From: Mytilus edulis
Lineage: Eukaryota; Mollusca; Bivalvia; Mytilida; Mytilidae
Direction: 5' to 3'
DNA: 64,000 nucleotides
Assembly: GCF_963676685.1 (NCBI RefSeq)
Contig: NC_092346.1
Span: 75,283,821 to 75,347,820, forward strand
The translations under genes were made by a program, and so were the position numbers. Of the stretch, positions 54,374-64,000 are shown one piece after another. The notes under the pieces were generated by a model that was not told where the DNA came from, made no database searches, and saw nothing but the letters and a program-made list of their open reading frames with translations. Within the stretch, counting starts at the first letter, position 1; the number at the start of each line of letters is the position of its first letter.

Positions 54374-55179
54374 AGCTTGTGTTAATTCAGCAAAGGAAAT
54401 GTTACCCTTCTAATGATTCTTTTTCAATATCATTTAATTCAGATGTCAAAGATTCTTCATTTGTTAATTGTCAATGTGTAATTTGTCGATTCGTGAATTG
54501 TCGATGTGTGAAATGTCGATGTGTTAAATGTCCTCGTTGTATTATGCTAACGATCATTATGACGACAGATGGCGCTCGGGTTCTTCTTCGGTGTATAATC
54601 CTCTGGTAAGTAGGAGCACCGCCATATGGAATATAAACCAACGGAGTTAAAATCAATTATGTACAGCGCATGCAAATAAAAGATAACAAATAAATAAATA
54701 CATTGTTTGTTTTTTATGGCATGTATAACAGGGACTCGGTTTTATATTTAGGTAACCTCGTATAAACATATTTATTTAATGTACTGGTCACCAAACCTGC
54801 AATGAGGTATGTCACTTCCGTTATGAAGGTATGCATGGTATATAGATGTGTCGCTGGAAAGTGCTTCTTTATCAACTTCGCAAATAAAAATGTATATGAC
54901 TGTCACTTGGCAAGAAATTTCTAATTAATATTTAACCGGGTCAAAACAAGACTAAAAACATGAAATATAAGACGGTGCTGGAAAAATACTAATATTGTCC
55001 TGGGCCCGCAAATTTTGGACTCAAGGTATAATGGCAGAAATGGTTTGACAACCATCATTCGTTAATATTATAATCTCAATATTGAAATTTCAGAAAAGAA
55101 TGTAAATATCTAATGATATATTTAATACAAAAAACAAATGGACGAACAGTCTTTATTTATTTAGCACCTGAGTAATGAA

Positions 55180-55460
55180 CATTAATCAGGAATCTGATGT
55201 ACAGTAATTGTCGTTTGTTTATATAATTTATACGTGTTTCTCGGTTTTTTTTTATATATAGATTAGACTGTTGGTTTTCCCGTTTGAATGGTTTTACACT
55301 AGTAATTGTAGGGCCCTTAACAGCCTGTTGCTCGGTGTGAGACAAGGCTCCGTGTTAAAGGCCGTTTCTTGACCTATAATGGATTACTTTTATAATTTTT
55401 TATTTGGATGGAGAATTGTCTCGTTGGCGCTCGTACCACATCGTCCTATATCTATAAAAA
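55180..55460 (+). repeat. Dispersed mussel repeat, family M2
   Basis: Contains AGTAATTGTCGTTTGTTTAT, GGTTTTACACTAGTAATTG and GGCGCTCGTACCACATC. Related tails are at 58270-58380 and 63770-64000 (GGCCGTACGGTGACCTATAG). I associate these with a common mussel interspersed repeat. Not coding. Confidence 0.6.
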
Positions 55461-55747
55461 TGTTTAATGATATCATATAGGTACTTTGCAAAACAAACTG
55501 AATGAAAAATTATTTTAAATGAGTCACTTATTTAATGTATACTTTATATCAAAACTGTGTTGAATATGCAGTATTTTGTAATAAAATATAAAGGAAACAG
55601 AAAACTAACCGAGGCCCTAAAATTTGAGATATTATTGTCAACCGGAATGCGAGAAAACCGCGTACATTAGGAGAGTACAAATCCAGAGAAGTTGGTTGCG
55701 TCTCAAACACGCTCACCAATCTGAAACTACAAGACATACAGACTTAA

Positions 55748-56217
55748 GGTGTAACACCACTAATTCAGGCCCGGCCAGAAAGCACATACCAGAAAGTAGT
55801 ACATATTTAACACAAAATAGTTCCTACGCATGAGTGTAACTTTCAAAATATGTAGAATATTTAGGTATTTTTGGTATCAAATGAAAGCTGAAGAACTGGT
55901 GATCATTGTAGAACACTTTTGGACTTTTAATTTTGAAAATTAAAAAAACTGCACCAAATTTTAAAAAGAGGGTACATTTTGTCTGTTTGTCAGACCTGAA
56001 GTACCTGTTTTGGTACATCTGAAGTTCCGGGAACCAGTTCTTTCTTATATGCAATGTAAGGTATGTTGATTTTTTCAGTACAATACACCATAAAGTGTTG
56101 CTTTGAAATGCAATGATTGCCACTTTATTTGAACTTAAAATAAAAGAGGTGTGCCTGCTTGAAATGGAGGAATTTAACATAGAAAGCAATGGGACCATGC
56201 ATTAGTGGTGTACTTCC
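55748..56217. mobile_element. 470-bp TTAA-flanked MITE
   Basis: TTAA at 55744-55747 and 56218-56221. Ends read GGTGTAACACCACTAATT and, inverted at the other side, GGAAGTACACCACTAATGCA, an imperfect inverted repeat of about 20 bp. No transposase; the TTAA flank suggests mobilisation by a piggyBac- or Kolobok-type enzyme. Confidence 0.65.
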
Positions 56218-56749
56218 TTAACGCTCAAGTCAGAAGCTAATATTTCTGTACGAGGTGGTCGCAGTGATATAGAACCAGACAATTTGAAAAAAAGCTCGTC
56301 CAAACAAAACACTAAATTGCTGCCAAGGACCCGATTTAACTATAATCAGTCAAGAAATATTGTGAACAAACATGCAGATAAAAAATTTCACGAAACGTTC
56401 TGAGATCTCAACGAGTCAGTAAAATACAACAATATTCTAACTCATTTTTTTCCTAAAAACAGTATTCGAATAGAACCACATTGAAAAAGCGTAGTGCGTA
56501 CACCGAGCGTTGACAGCCGTTCAGAAACTACCCTCGTGCATCGTCAATACATCGACGGCGCTCTCTCTACCGTTGTAGTAAAGCCGGTATTTGTATCCAC
56601 AACGTTCTCCTACATATACAGATCTAAAATGATCATGGTACTAGATCGAAATATACTAGGAGGTGTCCCCTCTATATAGTGTTTTATGACCATGATCGTT
56701 AAACTATGAAACTATTAATTTTTTACTACACACTTTTCCTACATAAATT

Positions 56750-57000
56750 TGAGAATGGAGATGAGGAATGTGTCAAAGAGACAACAATCCGACCATAGAG
56801 CAGACAACAAACGAAGGCCGCCAATGGGTCTTCAATGCAACGAGAAACTCCCGCACCCGGAAAAGTCCTTCCGCTGGCTCCTAAACAAATATGTATACTA
56901 GTTCTGTAATACCGGACGTCATACTGAACTCCGAATTAAACAAAAGAAACAAAATTTAAAATAAAAATCATACAAGACTAACAAAGGCCAGTGTTTTTTG
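56750..57000 (+). repeat. 3' end fragment of the Penelope-like family
   Basis: Matches 2396-2640 closely, for example GAATGTGTCAAAGAGACAAC, CCCGCACCCGGA and ACAAGACTAACAAAGGCCAG. A shorter relative begins at 58060. Confidence 0.75.
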
Positions 57001-57216
57001 GAAATCTCAAACCCCCCTTCCTAATACTTCCACTTTTAAACAAATTGACGCCTTCTCACTCTGACTTGTCAGAGAAAAGATCTTGCCATATCGCCATTTG
57101 CTTGAAAGAGGCAATTATCTCTTATATGCTTACACTTATCATACCCCACGCAATGGAGTTTGGAGGGTGTAATTTTTTACCCGTCCGTGTACGTCATTCT
57201 CTCGGTCCTGTTTCTT

Positions 57217-57500
57217 GTCATCGCAACTCCTCTCAAACCGCACAACAGAGTTTCATGATAATAAGGACATACTAAGTATATTTGCATACCAACAAGAAAT
57301 TACAATTCATTTTTTTTTCTCTAGAAGTTACGCCCCTTTGAACTTATGTGCTTCGGTATAGTACCTCTGCAACAGTTTATCGTCGCAACTCCTCTGAAAC
57401 CACACCACAGAATTTCATGAAACCTTGTAGATAATAAGGACATACTATGTAGATGTATATATCGACAGGAAATTATGATTCATTTTTTTTTCTTATACAA
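57217..57500 (+). repeat. Tandem duplication, about 162-bp unit
   Basis: TCGCAACTCCTCT...ACA(G)AGTTTCATGA and the following AATAAGGACATACTA...ATTCATTTTTTTTTCT occur twice, at about 57220 and 57382. Confidence 0.7.
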
Positions 57501-58059
57501 CTTTTTTTCTTAAAGTTATTTTATTTCTCTAGTGACAATGTGGGGACGTGGGCATGTGAGCGCGCTCACTTAGGTACTCTAATTTTATTACTCCACGAAA
57601 ATATTTGCACATTATTTGGGGTGAGGCCAAGGGAGTATGTATTTGGTCATTTTTAGAGTAAAATGATAGCCTGGGATCCTGGCTGACTGCTCGACAGAAG
57701 AGGCAGGCGGAATACAACCTGGTTGTCAATAGGATATTAGGATTATATTGTTATGAATTCATTGCAAATGATTTTTATTTTATATTTGACATGCAAGTTT
57801 TAAAAAATTTAGCTTTATCGATTAAAATCGTAAAACATTTCAGTTGTTTAACGATTGACAACATGTGAGATTTAGTAAGGAGGTGTGGCACCAGGTGGGG
57901 TTCATATCGGGAGTACGGGGCATTCAGCAGCTGTTGAGATCGAGGGACTCGTGAGTATTTTAGTTTTTTGGTTGTACATTTTTATCAGGAAATCTAGAAG
58001 CTGCAATTTTTAAGCTTCTTGACCAGAAAAAATTCAGATGGCATATATATTAATACATA

Positions 58060-58130
58060 AAATTGAGAATGGAAATGGGGAATGTGTCAAAGAGACAACA
58101 ACCCGACCATAGAACCGACAACACTGAGCA
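58060..58130 (+). repeat. Short 3' end fragment of the Penelope-like family
   Basis: AATTGAGAATGGAAATGGGG through CAACCCGACCATAGA, the same end as 2396 and 56750. Confidence 0.75.
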
Positions 58131-59120
58131 GAATAGAATATATATGTCAGCCCTTTCCTGTCAGAATAAAATGGTCCGATAATAGCATTTTATGATTAAT
58201 AGAAATCGTTTCTTACTAGTACCTGGGTTTTCTAGTAATGATGTAGCCTTTTAAAGTCGACTTTATGGTATAAGGTTTTGCCATTGATGAAGGCCGTAGG
58301 TTGCCTATAGATGCTTACATCGACTTTATTTGTACTTCGCGTTGGTGGATGGTGGTCTCATTGGCAATCATACGGTTTATTAACCCATCTCCTTATTGTA
58401 TTTACCTGAATAATCTAGTCGTAATATTCCACTGACCAACGACTATTACATTAACCCCGTAATTAGGAGAGATCAATTACGTTGAGGGACTGAAATAGTC
58501 GGGATGTTTTTTTTTATATAGTTTCCGTTATCGAACAAAAGTCCACGTCAGTAATCAAAGTAAAACTGGGATCCTGTAAATTTTTGTTTTTCTTTTTTTA
58601 TACGCATTTGCTGTAATTAATGGATTAAAATCACTTAGGTATACATTCCACATGGAGGTACTCCGACTTACAAGAGGATTTTACACCGAAGAAGAACCCG
58701 AGCGCCATCTGTCGTCATAATGATCGTTAGCATAATACAACGAGGACATTTTAAAACACTTCGACACTTCACACATCGACAATTCACGAATCGACAAGTT
58801 ACACATTGACAATTAACAAATGAAGAATGTTGAATTTTGATACAAATATACAAGTTACAAATCGACAATTTACGAATGAAGCATTATGAAATTGCACAGT
58901 TACAAGTAACAAACTGATAATTTACTGATTAAGAATGTTGAAACTATAAAGGTGCAAGTTACAAATTGACAATTTACGAATTAAGCATCATGAATTACAC
59001 AGTAACAAGTTACAAATTAACAATTTACGAATTGACAATTTAGAAATTACACAATTACAAGTAACGAATTGACAAGTTACGAATTAAGAATTTTGACCCC
59101 GTTGGCTTTCCATAGAATTG

Positions 59121-59600
59121 ATGATTTTAAAGACATTTTGCAATTTTTGGTTATTATCTTGAATATTATTATAGATACCGATAAACTGTTTATAGCAAAA
59201 ATGTTAAGCAAAGTAAGATCTACAAATAAGTCAATTTGACCAAAATTGTCAATTGACCCCTTAAGGAGTTATTGCCCTTTAAAGACTTTTTTCACAATTT
59301 GTTCATCATGTTAACTTTAAAAAAAATCTTCTCCCTTGAAACTGCTGTATCAATTTCAGCCAAACTAAGGCTAAATGAGTTTCAGAGTATCTAGTATAAA
59401 TTTTATATTTTATTTCCTTGTATGTCAAGAAACATAGCTCCTATGGCTAAAATAGAACATAGGAGAAAATGAGTTTTTTTTGCTTTTGAAGAAAATAGGA
59501 CGATTTTAAGAACATTTAAATAAATTGAAAAGCCAAAATAATCATTGATGAGAGATTTAACCAAAAAAATTAAGGTGAGCGATTCAGGCTCTTGAGAGCC
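59121..59600 (+). repeat. Mollusc dispersed repeat, right part
   Basis: Resumes exactly where 51431 left off: ATGATTTTAAAGACATTTTG follows the GAATTG duplication, as ATGATTTTAAAGAAATTTTG follows GAATTG in the uninterrupted unit at 50932. Confidence 0.75.
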
Positions 59601-60298
59601 TCTTGCTATTCAAAAAGAGCTCTTTCCAGGAGAATATATTAATAGTATAGACAAAAGGAAGGATGTGGGGAAAGCAAAAACTGCGGCAAAATATGACATA
59701 TAGAAAACAAAATGAGTATGGAGTTAACATTTGTGTGACAACAACTCAGACGATCATCGGGAAACACGAATGTAATACGATGTTCAAAGATGCATTCCCG
59801 GCGACATTACGATGTTGATGATGGTGATACGAACTCAATACGAACCCTCAACATCGGACGCACCTTCGGGGATTTTTTAACATGTTAAAAAATTTAGAAC
59901 TCTTCCCGAAGTTGTCCCTGAAGACAAGAAAAAGTGTCCGATGGTTATACGATGGTTAAAGATGGCACTACGAATAGCCCGATCTGGATACGATCAGTCC
60001 CGATTTGAAAATTGCCATAATCGTGTTGCCATCGGCGTAAAAATCGGGACAGTGTGACGCGGGCAGTAGCAAAAATACCGATAAAAGATAAAGGAACCTA
60101 AAATAATAATACAATTTAATTTACAAAATAATGCTGATAATAAAACAATAAAAAAAGTCATGAACTCTTTCGAACGGACACATATATTATAACAGACATA
60201 ATTTTATCTGAAACCTAATTTTAAATGTTGTGCATTTCTGATGTTCATATTATAATTTTTACTCTTCAGTACTAATTGAATTTTTAATTGGAATATAC

Positions 60299-60454
60299 CT
60301 GTATGCTTCACTGCTTTAAGATATTGTTCACTCTTACTATACTCATCTGACTTTCTATCAACATCATTTGGTAGAGTGAGTGTTTCACAAACTGGCATTT
60401 TCTCTTTTTGTGTATCAATATCATTGAATTTCTCTGGTTTTGGAGATTGTGGGT
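60299..60454 (-). CDS. Internal exon of the TIR-like gene: hydrophilic linker
   Basis: A 156-bp exon between a good acceptor (TAATTATTGCAG) and donor (CATACAG then GTATAT on the minus strand). It is a symmetric phase 1-1 exon of 52 codons encoding a charged linker (DPQSPKPEKF ... YLKAVKHT) with no domain. Its phase fits the TIR-like exon at 48593-49068, so both probably belong to one gene on the minus strand, with an 11.2-kb intron. The earlier exons are upstream, beyond 60454, and I did not find them. Confidence 0.5.
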
Positions 60455-61049
60455 CTGCAATAATTACACACAACTCGAAAAACATGCATTATGTAATAAA
60501 AATTCGTGTACACATACCTGTATAAATATACATGTCAATTTTTGGAAGGTCTATAATGTACACGATCGTGCGTTAACTTGTTTAAAAGTCACTGTACACA
60601 TGGTTTGAAAAGAAACGAGTGTTCGACAGAGCCCCATGTTTCGCCTGTGATTGCCTATGGCAGTGTAAAAATGTAATGATGACTGAAAATAAAACTGAAT
60701 CAATGTATCGTTATATTACAACAAATGAAATAAATAAAACCTTTTCTTAAGATGCTAGTTTTCGTCATGACGCAGTCTCTGTCTAAGTTTTGTACATTCC
60801 GTTATGTTTTGACAAAGCTGTTGTCGTCAAAATATTTTTTATACTTAGACTGCATATATTTTCACAGCTAAAATTAATGAGGACATTTGTTCGTAAAATA
60901 CCACTTTCACTCCAAACGTTGTAGTTTTCAAAGTTAAGATTTAAACAAATCGGAACAAGTATACACTGTTACTTATATTTGCATAATAAAGCCACGGTAA
61001 TACAATGTATGTGAGAGCGATAGCCTGTCATCTTTTTTACGTAATCGTT
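60455..61049. other. Gene-free stretch upstream of the 60299-60454 exon
   Basis: AT-rich intronic sequence by the gene model. No further exon with splice signals and open frame was convincing here. Confidence 0.35.
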
Positions 61050-61200
61050 TAAGTGGTCTAGCGGGTCGGGTATAGTGCAATGCGATTTGGTACAAAGATA
61101 TCTTAGTCGCATGAGTACGAATCCCAGCGTGGGAAGAACAAACGATTGCGACAAAAAATTCACAGATCTAACATTCAATTTGTTTTGCTGATGTTTATAG
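61050..61200 (+). repeat. tRNA-like SINE head with core
   Basis: TAAGTGGTCTAGCGGGTCGGG is an A-box-like segment and GAGTACGAATCCCAGC a B-box-like segment. The following core (ACAGATCTAACATTCAATTT, CTGATGTTTATAGAC) matches the core of the tRNA-like elements at 7808-10560. Confidence 0.6.
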
Positions 61201-62193
61201 ACTAATTATATATATTTCTCTAATTCTTCGTCAATTTATCTCTTTCTACACCCATTATATACAAAAAAAATAATCAACGTGTGGTTTGTTTGATCTCATT
61301 GGTTAAAATTCGATTAAGACGTCGAATTTTCTTGTTTTCCATTGAAATTCCTATTGTGACGGCATGAAAAAGGGCGACCATGCCTGATGACGTCACATAG
61401 ATAGAACACATCTTTTTGCAAATCATTCAAAAAGAAGGGATAAGTTTGCCTGCATCATGTTAGAAAATCATTAGAGAAACAGATTCCACCACCAAATCTC
61501 GTGTAATACGGTATCTATCCACACCTTCATTGGATTTAGATTATGGGTTTATAACCAAAGCGAATGATGCGCGTTATATTACAATCATTAATAAAAGAAA
61601 AAGTTTTTCGTAAAAGTAGGTCAACAGAGATATATATATAGGACCGTTATTAGGATTGCCATCTTAAAATGTGTGTAAACTGAATACGGACAAATATTTT
61701 GCTTTATTATAACTTCCCATTAGATCTGTTTCAAGAATTCTCATAGTGAATAGATTGTGACAAGTTCCTTACACAAAGCAATAAAAGTGATTTAGACAGG
61801 ACAGTAAAAAAAAATAAAACTCGTATTTGATATCAATTTTCTATGCACAATGATCGAAACGTCTTTTATACCTGCTTTTGATATGCTATTACGTTGAACA
61901 TCTATACATAGGTAAATCATTACCGACAGATTGGCAGAAAACGTTTAACAATCATCATCAAATTCCCTATAGACCTTCATGTGAGTTTAAAGATTGAAAG
62001 AAAATCTAAGTCGTGATATATGCATATTCTAATGCAACAACGTTTGTAACGTTCATTTTGATTGGATAACGTCATTTTCTTACATGGCATCAATTGACAA
62101 TTGATGCTATGGGACGTACGCGCAAGCGCAGACGGCATATGACAGATTTTAAATACATGTTTTAACGTTGTTTTCTGTCAGTTTCATTAGAAT
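61201..62193. other. Gene-free stretch
   Basis: No supported gene or repeat. CAATTGACAATTGATGCTAT near 62090 and GACGGCAT near 62133 echo words of the hairpin at 62194, so a decayed relative may lie here. Confidence 0.3.
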
Positions 62194-62360
62194 GGAGATA
62201 ACAATATTGTATTTTAAGCTCCGACGGCATCAATTTGGGATTTGATGGTCGCAAATACCCGTTTACTGTCTCCGCTAACGCGTCGCCAGTAAACTTAATT
62301 TGCGACCATCAAATCCCCAATTGATGCCGTCGGAGCTTAAAATACAATACAGTTATCTCC
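62194..62360. repeat. Palindromic MITE-like hairpin (167 bp)
   Basis: GGAGATAACAATATTGTATT at 62194 pairs with its inverse ending at 62360. The arms continue through AAGCTCCGACGGCATCAATT and GATTTGATGGTCGCAAAT with few mismatches; the turn lies near 62277 between GTTTACTG and CAGTAAAC. Confidence 0.85.
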
Positions 62361-62960
62361 TAAAAGGTGGCCAAGTTGAAGTATGGTTAAACGAACTTCT
62401 TTCAAGTACGCGAGGTATCTTCTTAAAGGGAACATGATAATGCTGAGTTTTTTTTTATCGAACTAAAAGGGATTTTAAACTGCATAGTTTCATGGAATTT
62501 TATGTATCTTTGTATGTCATAAGAGTATCAGGGAATGCTGATGACATCAAATATGTAACTTTTGTCATTTCTGAGTTATGGAAAATTTTCGGCAAAAAAA
62601 CACGAAAGTATAAAACCTAATATAATATTGTTATAAAGTTCAACAAATTTGTTTTGAAATTATCATTTTTCGAAATTCTGCCTACGAAATTTCCTTACAA
62701 TTAATTTGTTTGTCCCAAAACTTCGTTATATATTGGTACAACTATCATTAGTCTTTGAAAATGCTTGTATAGTTTAGTCAACTAAAGATTACCTTATCAA
62801 GTATGAATGCTTTGTCGTAAACAGTATGAGGAAAGTTGCTTTCCCAAGCTACCATATGTGCACAGGTATAAAAAATATGGTCAAATTCACAAAGATTCTG
62901 AACAAATTATTTTATTATAAATAACGGTAAAGTAAGAAGTTCCACATGATGGCATTTATG

Positions 62961-63640
62961 AGAGCCGTGATGTAGTGGTCCGAATACACAGTTATTTCGT
63001 AGTGCATTTCTTTTAGACAATAAATGTAAATAAAAAAAATCCCACCTGCGCTTTCTCAATAATATTTTTACAGTGTGTTGTACTACTTTTGGGACAAATT
63101 ATATCAAAATTATAGAAAACTTCATCAGCTCTAACTCAAAATATGGACAATTTTGTGTTAAGGGGGTCTTGAAATCTTTTGACAGCTTCCGAAGTGCTAA
63201 TTTTTGACCTTTTTCAGCTGGGCCTAATCACTACTTTACCTAAATATTTATGACCCAAATTTTTTTACAGTGTCATTTCACCCTCCAACTTGCTATATGA
63301 GGCATGAAACATGGAGAATTAAATTTGGAAGGGGTATAACAAAAACTGGCAAGTAACACACTGTCCACACTAAGGACTATATTCGTGAACAACGAAAATC
63401 AAAGGACGATAACTGTGTACTCGGACCTAGTGGTTAGTGGATCGGACTACTAACATAAAGGTTCCTGGTTCGATCCCCATATCGGGGAGAAAATTTAAGT
63501 ATTAAATTTTCAGCTCTCCCTTGACACAATTTGCGAATCTTAGGGAAACGTTGATAGTCCGTCAGGAGGGGACGATAAATGACTGACCCGTGTTAAGAGC
63601 CATTATATCTTGCACTAAAAAAAGATACCCATGTAGATTT
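62961..63640 (+). mobile_element. tRNA-derived SINE, head split by an insertion
   Basis: AGAGCCGTGATGTAGT (62961-62976) and GGTTAGTGGATCGG through GGTTCGATCCCC (63432-63480) join into a normal tRNA-like head with A box TAGTGGTTAGTGGATCGG and a perfect B box GGTTCGATCCC, once the 451-bp insert and one TAGT are ignored. A non-tRNA body with AGATACCCATGTAGAT follows. Confidence 0.6.
62977..63427. mobile_element. 451-bp TIR element in the SINE head
   Basis: Left end GGTCCGAATACACAGTTAT, right end its inverse with one difference; TAGT at 62973-62976 and 63428-63431. No coding. Confidence 0.7.
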
Positions 63641-63769
63641 TTAAAAAGAGCAGACTAATGCCGCTACAAGGCAGCACTCGCATCTGCAAAGTGGAAAGTG
63701 ATTAATATGAAATGCAATAAATTGTTTCCCAATCCACTGTAAATAAATATCTTTAAACTTACCCGGCCA

Positions 63770-64000
63770 CATTCTGTATGTACATGCCTGTCCTAAATCA
63801 GGAGCCTATGGTTGGTAATCGTTTGTTTATGTGTTACACATTTATTTTTCGTTCATCTTTTGTACATAAATTAGGTTGTTAGTTATTTTTTCGTTTGCAT
63901 TGTTTTACATTGTCATTTCGGCCCTTTTATAGCTGATTATGCTGTATGTGCTTTGTTCATTATTCAAGGCCGTACGGTGACCTATAGCTGTTAATTACTG
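63770..64000 (+). repeat. Dispersed mussel repeat, family M2 (3' tail)
   Basis: Contains TGCCTGTCCTAAATCAGGAG, CGTTTGTTTATGTGTTACAC and GGCCGTACGGTGACCTATAG, running off the window end. Not coding. Confidence 0.65.

Larger units (their letters stand above)
51738..54451 (-). mobile_element. 5'-truncated L1-like LINE
   Basis: Bounded by a perfect 14-bp duplication ATTCTTCATTTGTT (51724-51737 and 54452-54465), with a T-rich plus-strand border at the left equal to an A-rich 3' tail. It sits in the left arm of the 51438-59114 element; the duplicated word also occurs intact in the right arm near 58820. Coding traces run through several frames on the minus strand; the 5' half (endonuclease and ORF1) is absent. 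Confidence 0.9.
51438..59114. mobile_element. 7.7-kb TIR element with GAATTG target duplication
   Basis: Ends TATGGAAAGCCAACGGGGTC and its inverse; GAATTG at 51432-51437 and 59115-59120. The arms are long: 51438-51737 plus 54452-54650 on the left (split by a LINE) against about 58640-59114 on the right. They consist of iterated TAA(A/C)TTGTCAATTCG-like words, then a more complex part including ACGACAGATGGCGCTCGGGT. The 4-kb centre holds a TTAA MITE and fragments of mussel repeats. No transposase is seen. A paralogous empty site at 50932-50937 confirms the insertion point. Confidence 0.75.
49214..60065. mobile_element. TIR element within the intron, with nested insertions
   Basis: TGCCCGCGTCACACTGTCCC at 49214 is answered by its inverse ending at 60065, flanked by GTA (49211-49213 and 60066-60068), a 3-bp duplication or a 4-bp AGTA with one slip. 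About 27-30 terminal bases match; beyond that the arms (49214-49560 and about 59745-60065) share only word content rich in ACGATGG. The outer 350 bp on each side are GC-richer than the rest. Everything between is later or composite repeat. No transposase seen. Confidence 0.55.

Noticed and set aside
1-64000. CRISPR array, bacterial operon or riboswitch
   Set aside because: Introns, LINEs, SINE heads and a Polinton show nuclear animal DNA. The tandem repeats seen have no spacer structure like CRISPR.

Overview
The window is animal nuclear DNA, AT-rich and intron-bearing, almost certainly from a marine mussel (Mytilus or a close mytilid). The organism call is inference from memory: several dispersed repeats here, such as the one beginning TTGAGAATGGAAATGGGGAA, the tail reading GGCCGTACGGTGACCTATAG and the GCTCACCTGGCCCGAAGGG repeat, are families I associate with mussel genomes. 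Host coding sequence is sparse and most of the window is nested transposable elements.

Host genes. (1) Plus strand: three phase-compatible exons (7005-7101, 11606-11658, 13727-14742) that would encode the transmembrane segment and a tyrosine-rich cytoplasmic tail of a single-pass receptor-like protein. (2) Minus strand: a 156-bp exon (60299-60454) and a terminal exon (48593-49068) whose phases match and which encode a linker plus a TIR-like domain. Their 11.2-kb intron is filled with transposons.

Layout. 1-16880: repeat-rich DNA with a 4.36-kb terminal-inverted-repeat (TIR) element (1516-5871, 5-bp target duplication) holding a decayed Penelope-like reverse transcriptase; several inverted pairs of tRNA-like sequences (7189-10762); a truncated LINE; a second decayed Penelope-like copy (12170-13060); and a segmental duplication with an internal deletion (15345-16547). 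16887-40500: three-level nesting. A TTAA-flanked TIR element is interrupted by a complete Polinton/Maverick (20420-40388, 439-bp TIRs, ATCGAT target duplication), whose DNA polymerase gene is interrupted by a full-length L1/Tx1-like LINE (22296-29108, 14-bp target duplication).

40505-64000: dispersed repeats; a 4.35-kb foldback element (44095-48447) with ten-copy subterminal arrays, carrying inside it a TTAA-flanked inverted dimer of a 1-kb element (45012-47065); then the intron of the TIR-domain gene, which holds a TIR element (49214-60065) containing a mollusc repeat, which contains a 7.7-kb TIR element (51438-59114), which contains a truncated LINE (51738-54451) and a TTAA MITE (55748-56217). 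At the right end a 451-bp element splits a tRNA-derived SINE head.

The Polinton is a virus-like module: protein-primed DNA polymerase B copies the element, the integrase with chromodomain inserts it, and the double-jelly-roll major capsid protein, the single-jelly-roll minor capsid protein and the packaging ATPase form a capsid cluster. Here the polymerase is split by the LINE, the ATPase has one in-frame stop, and I find no capsid maturation protease, so this copy should not be autonomous. The LINE inside it has intact long reading frames and is probably young.
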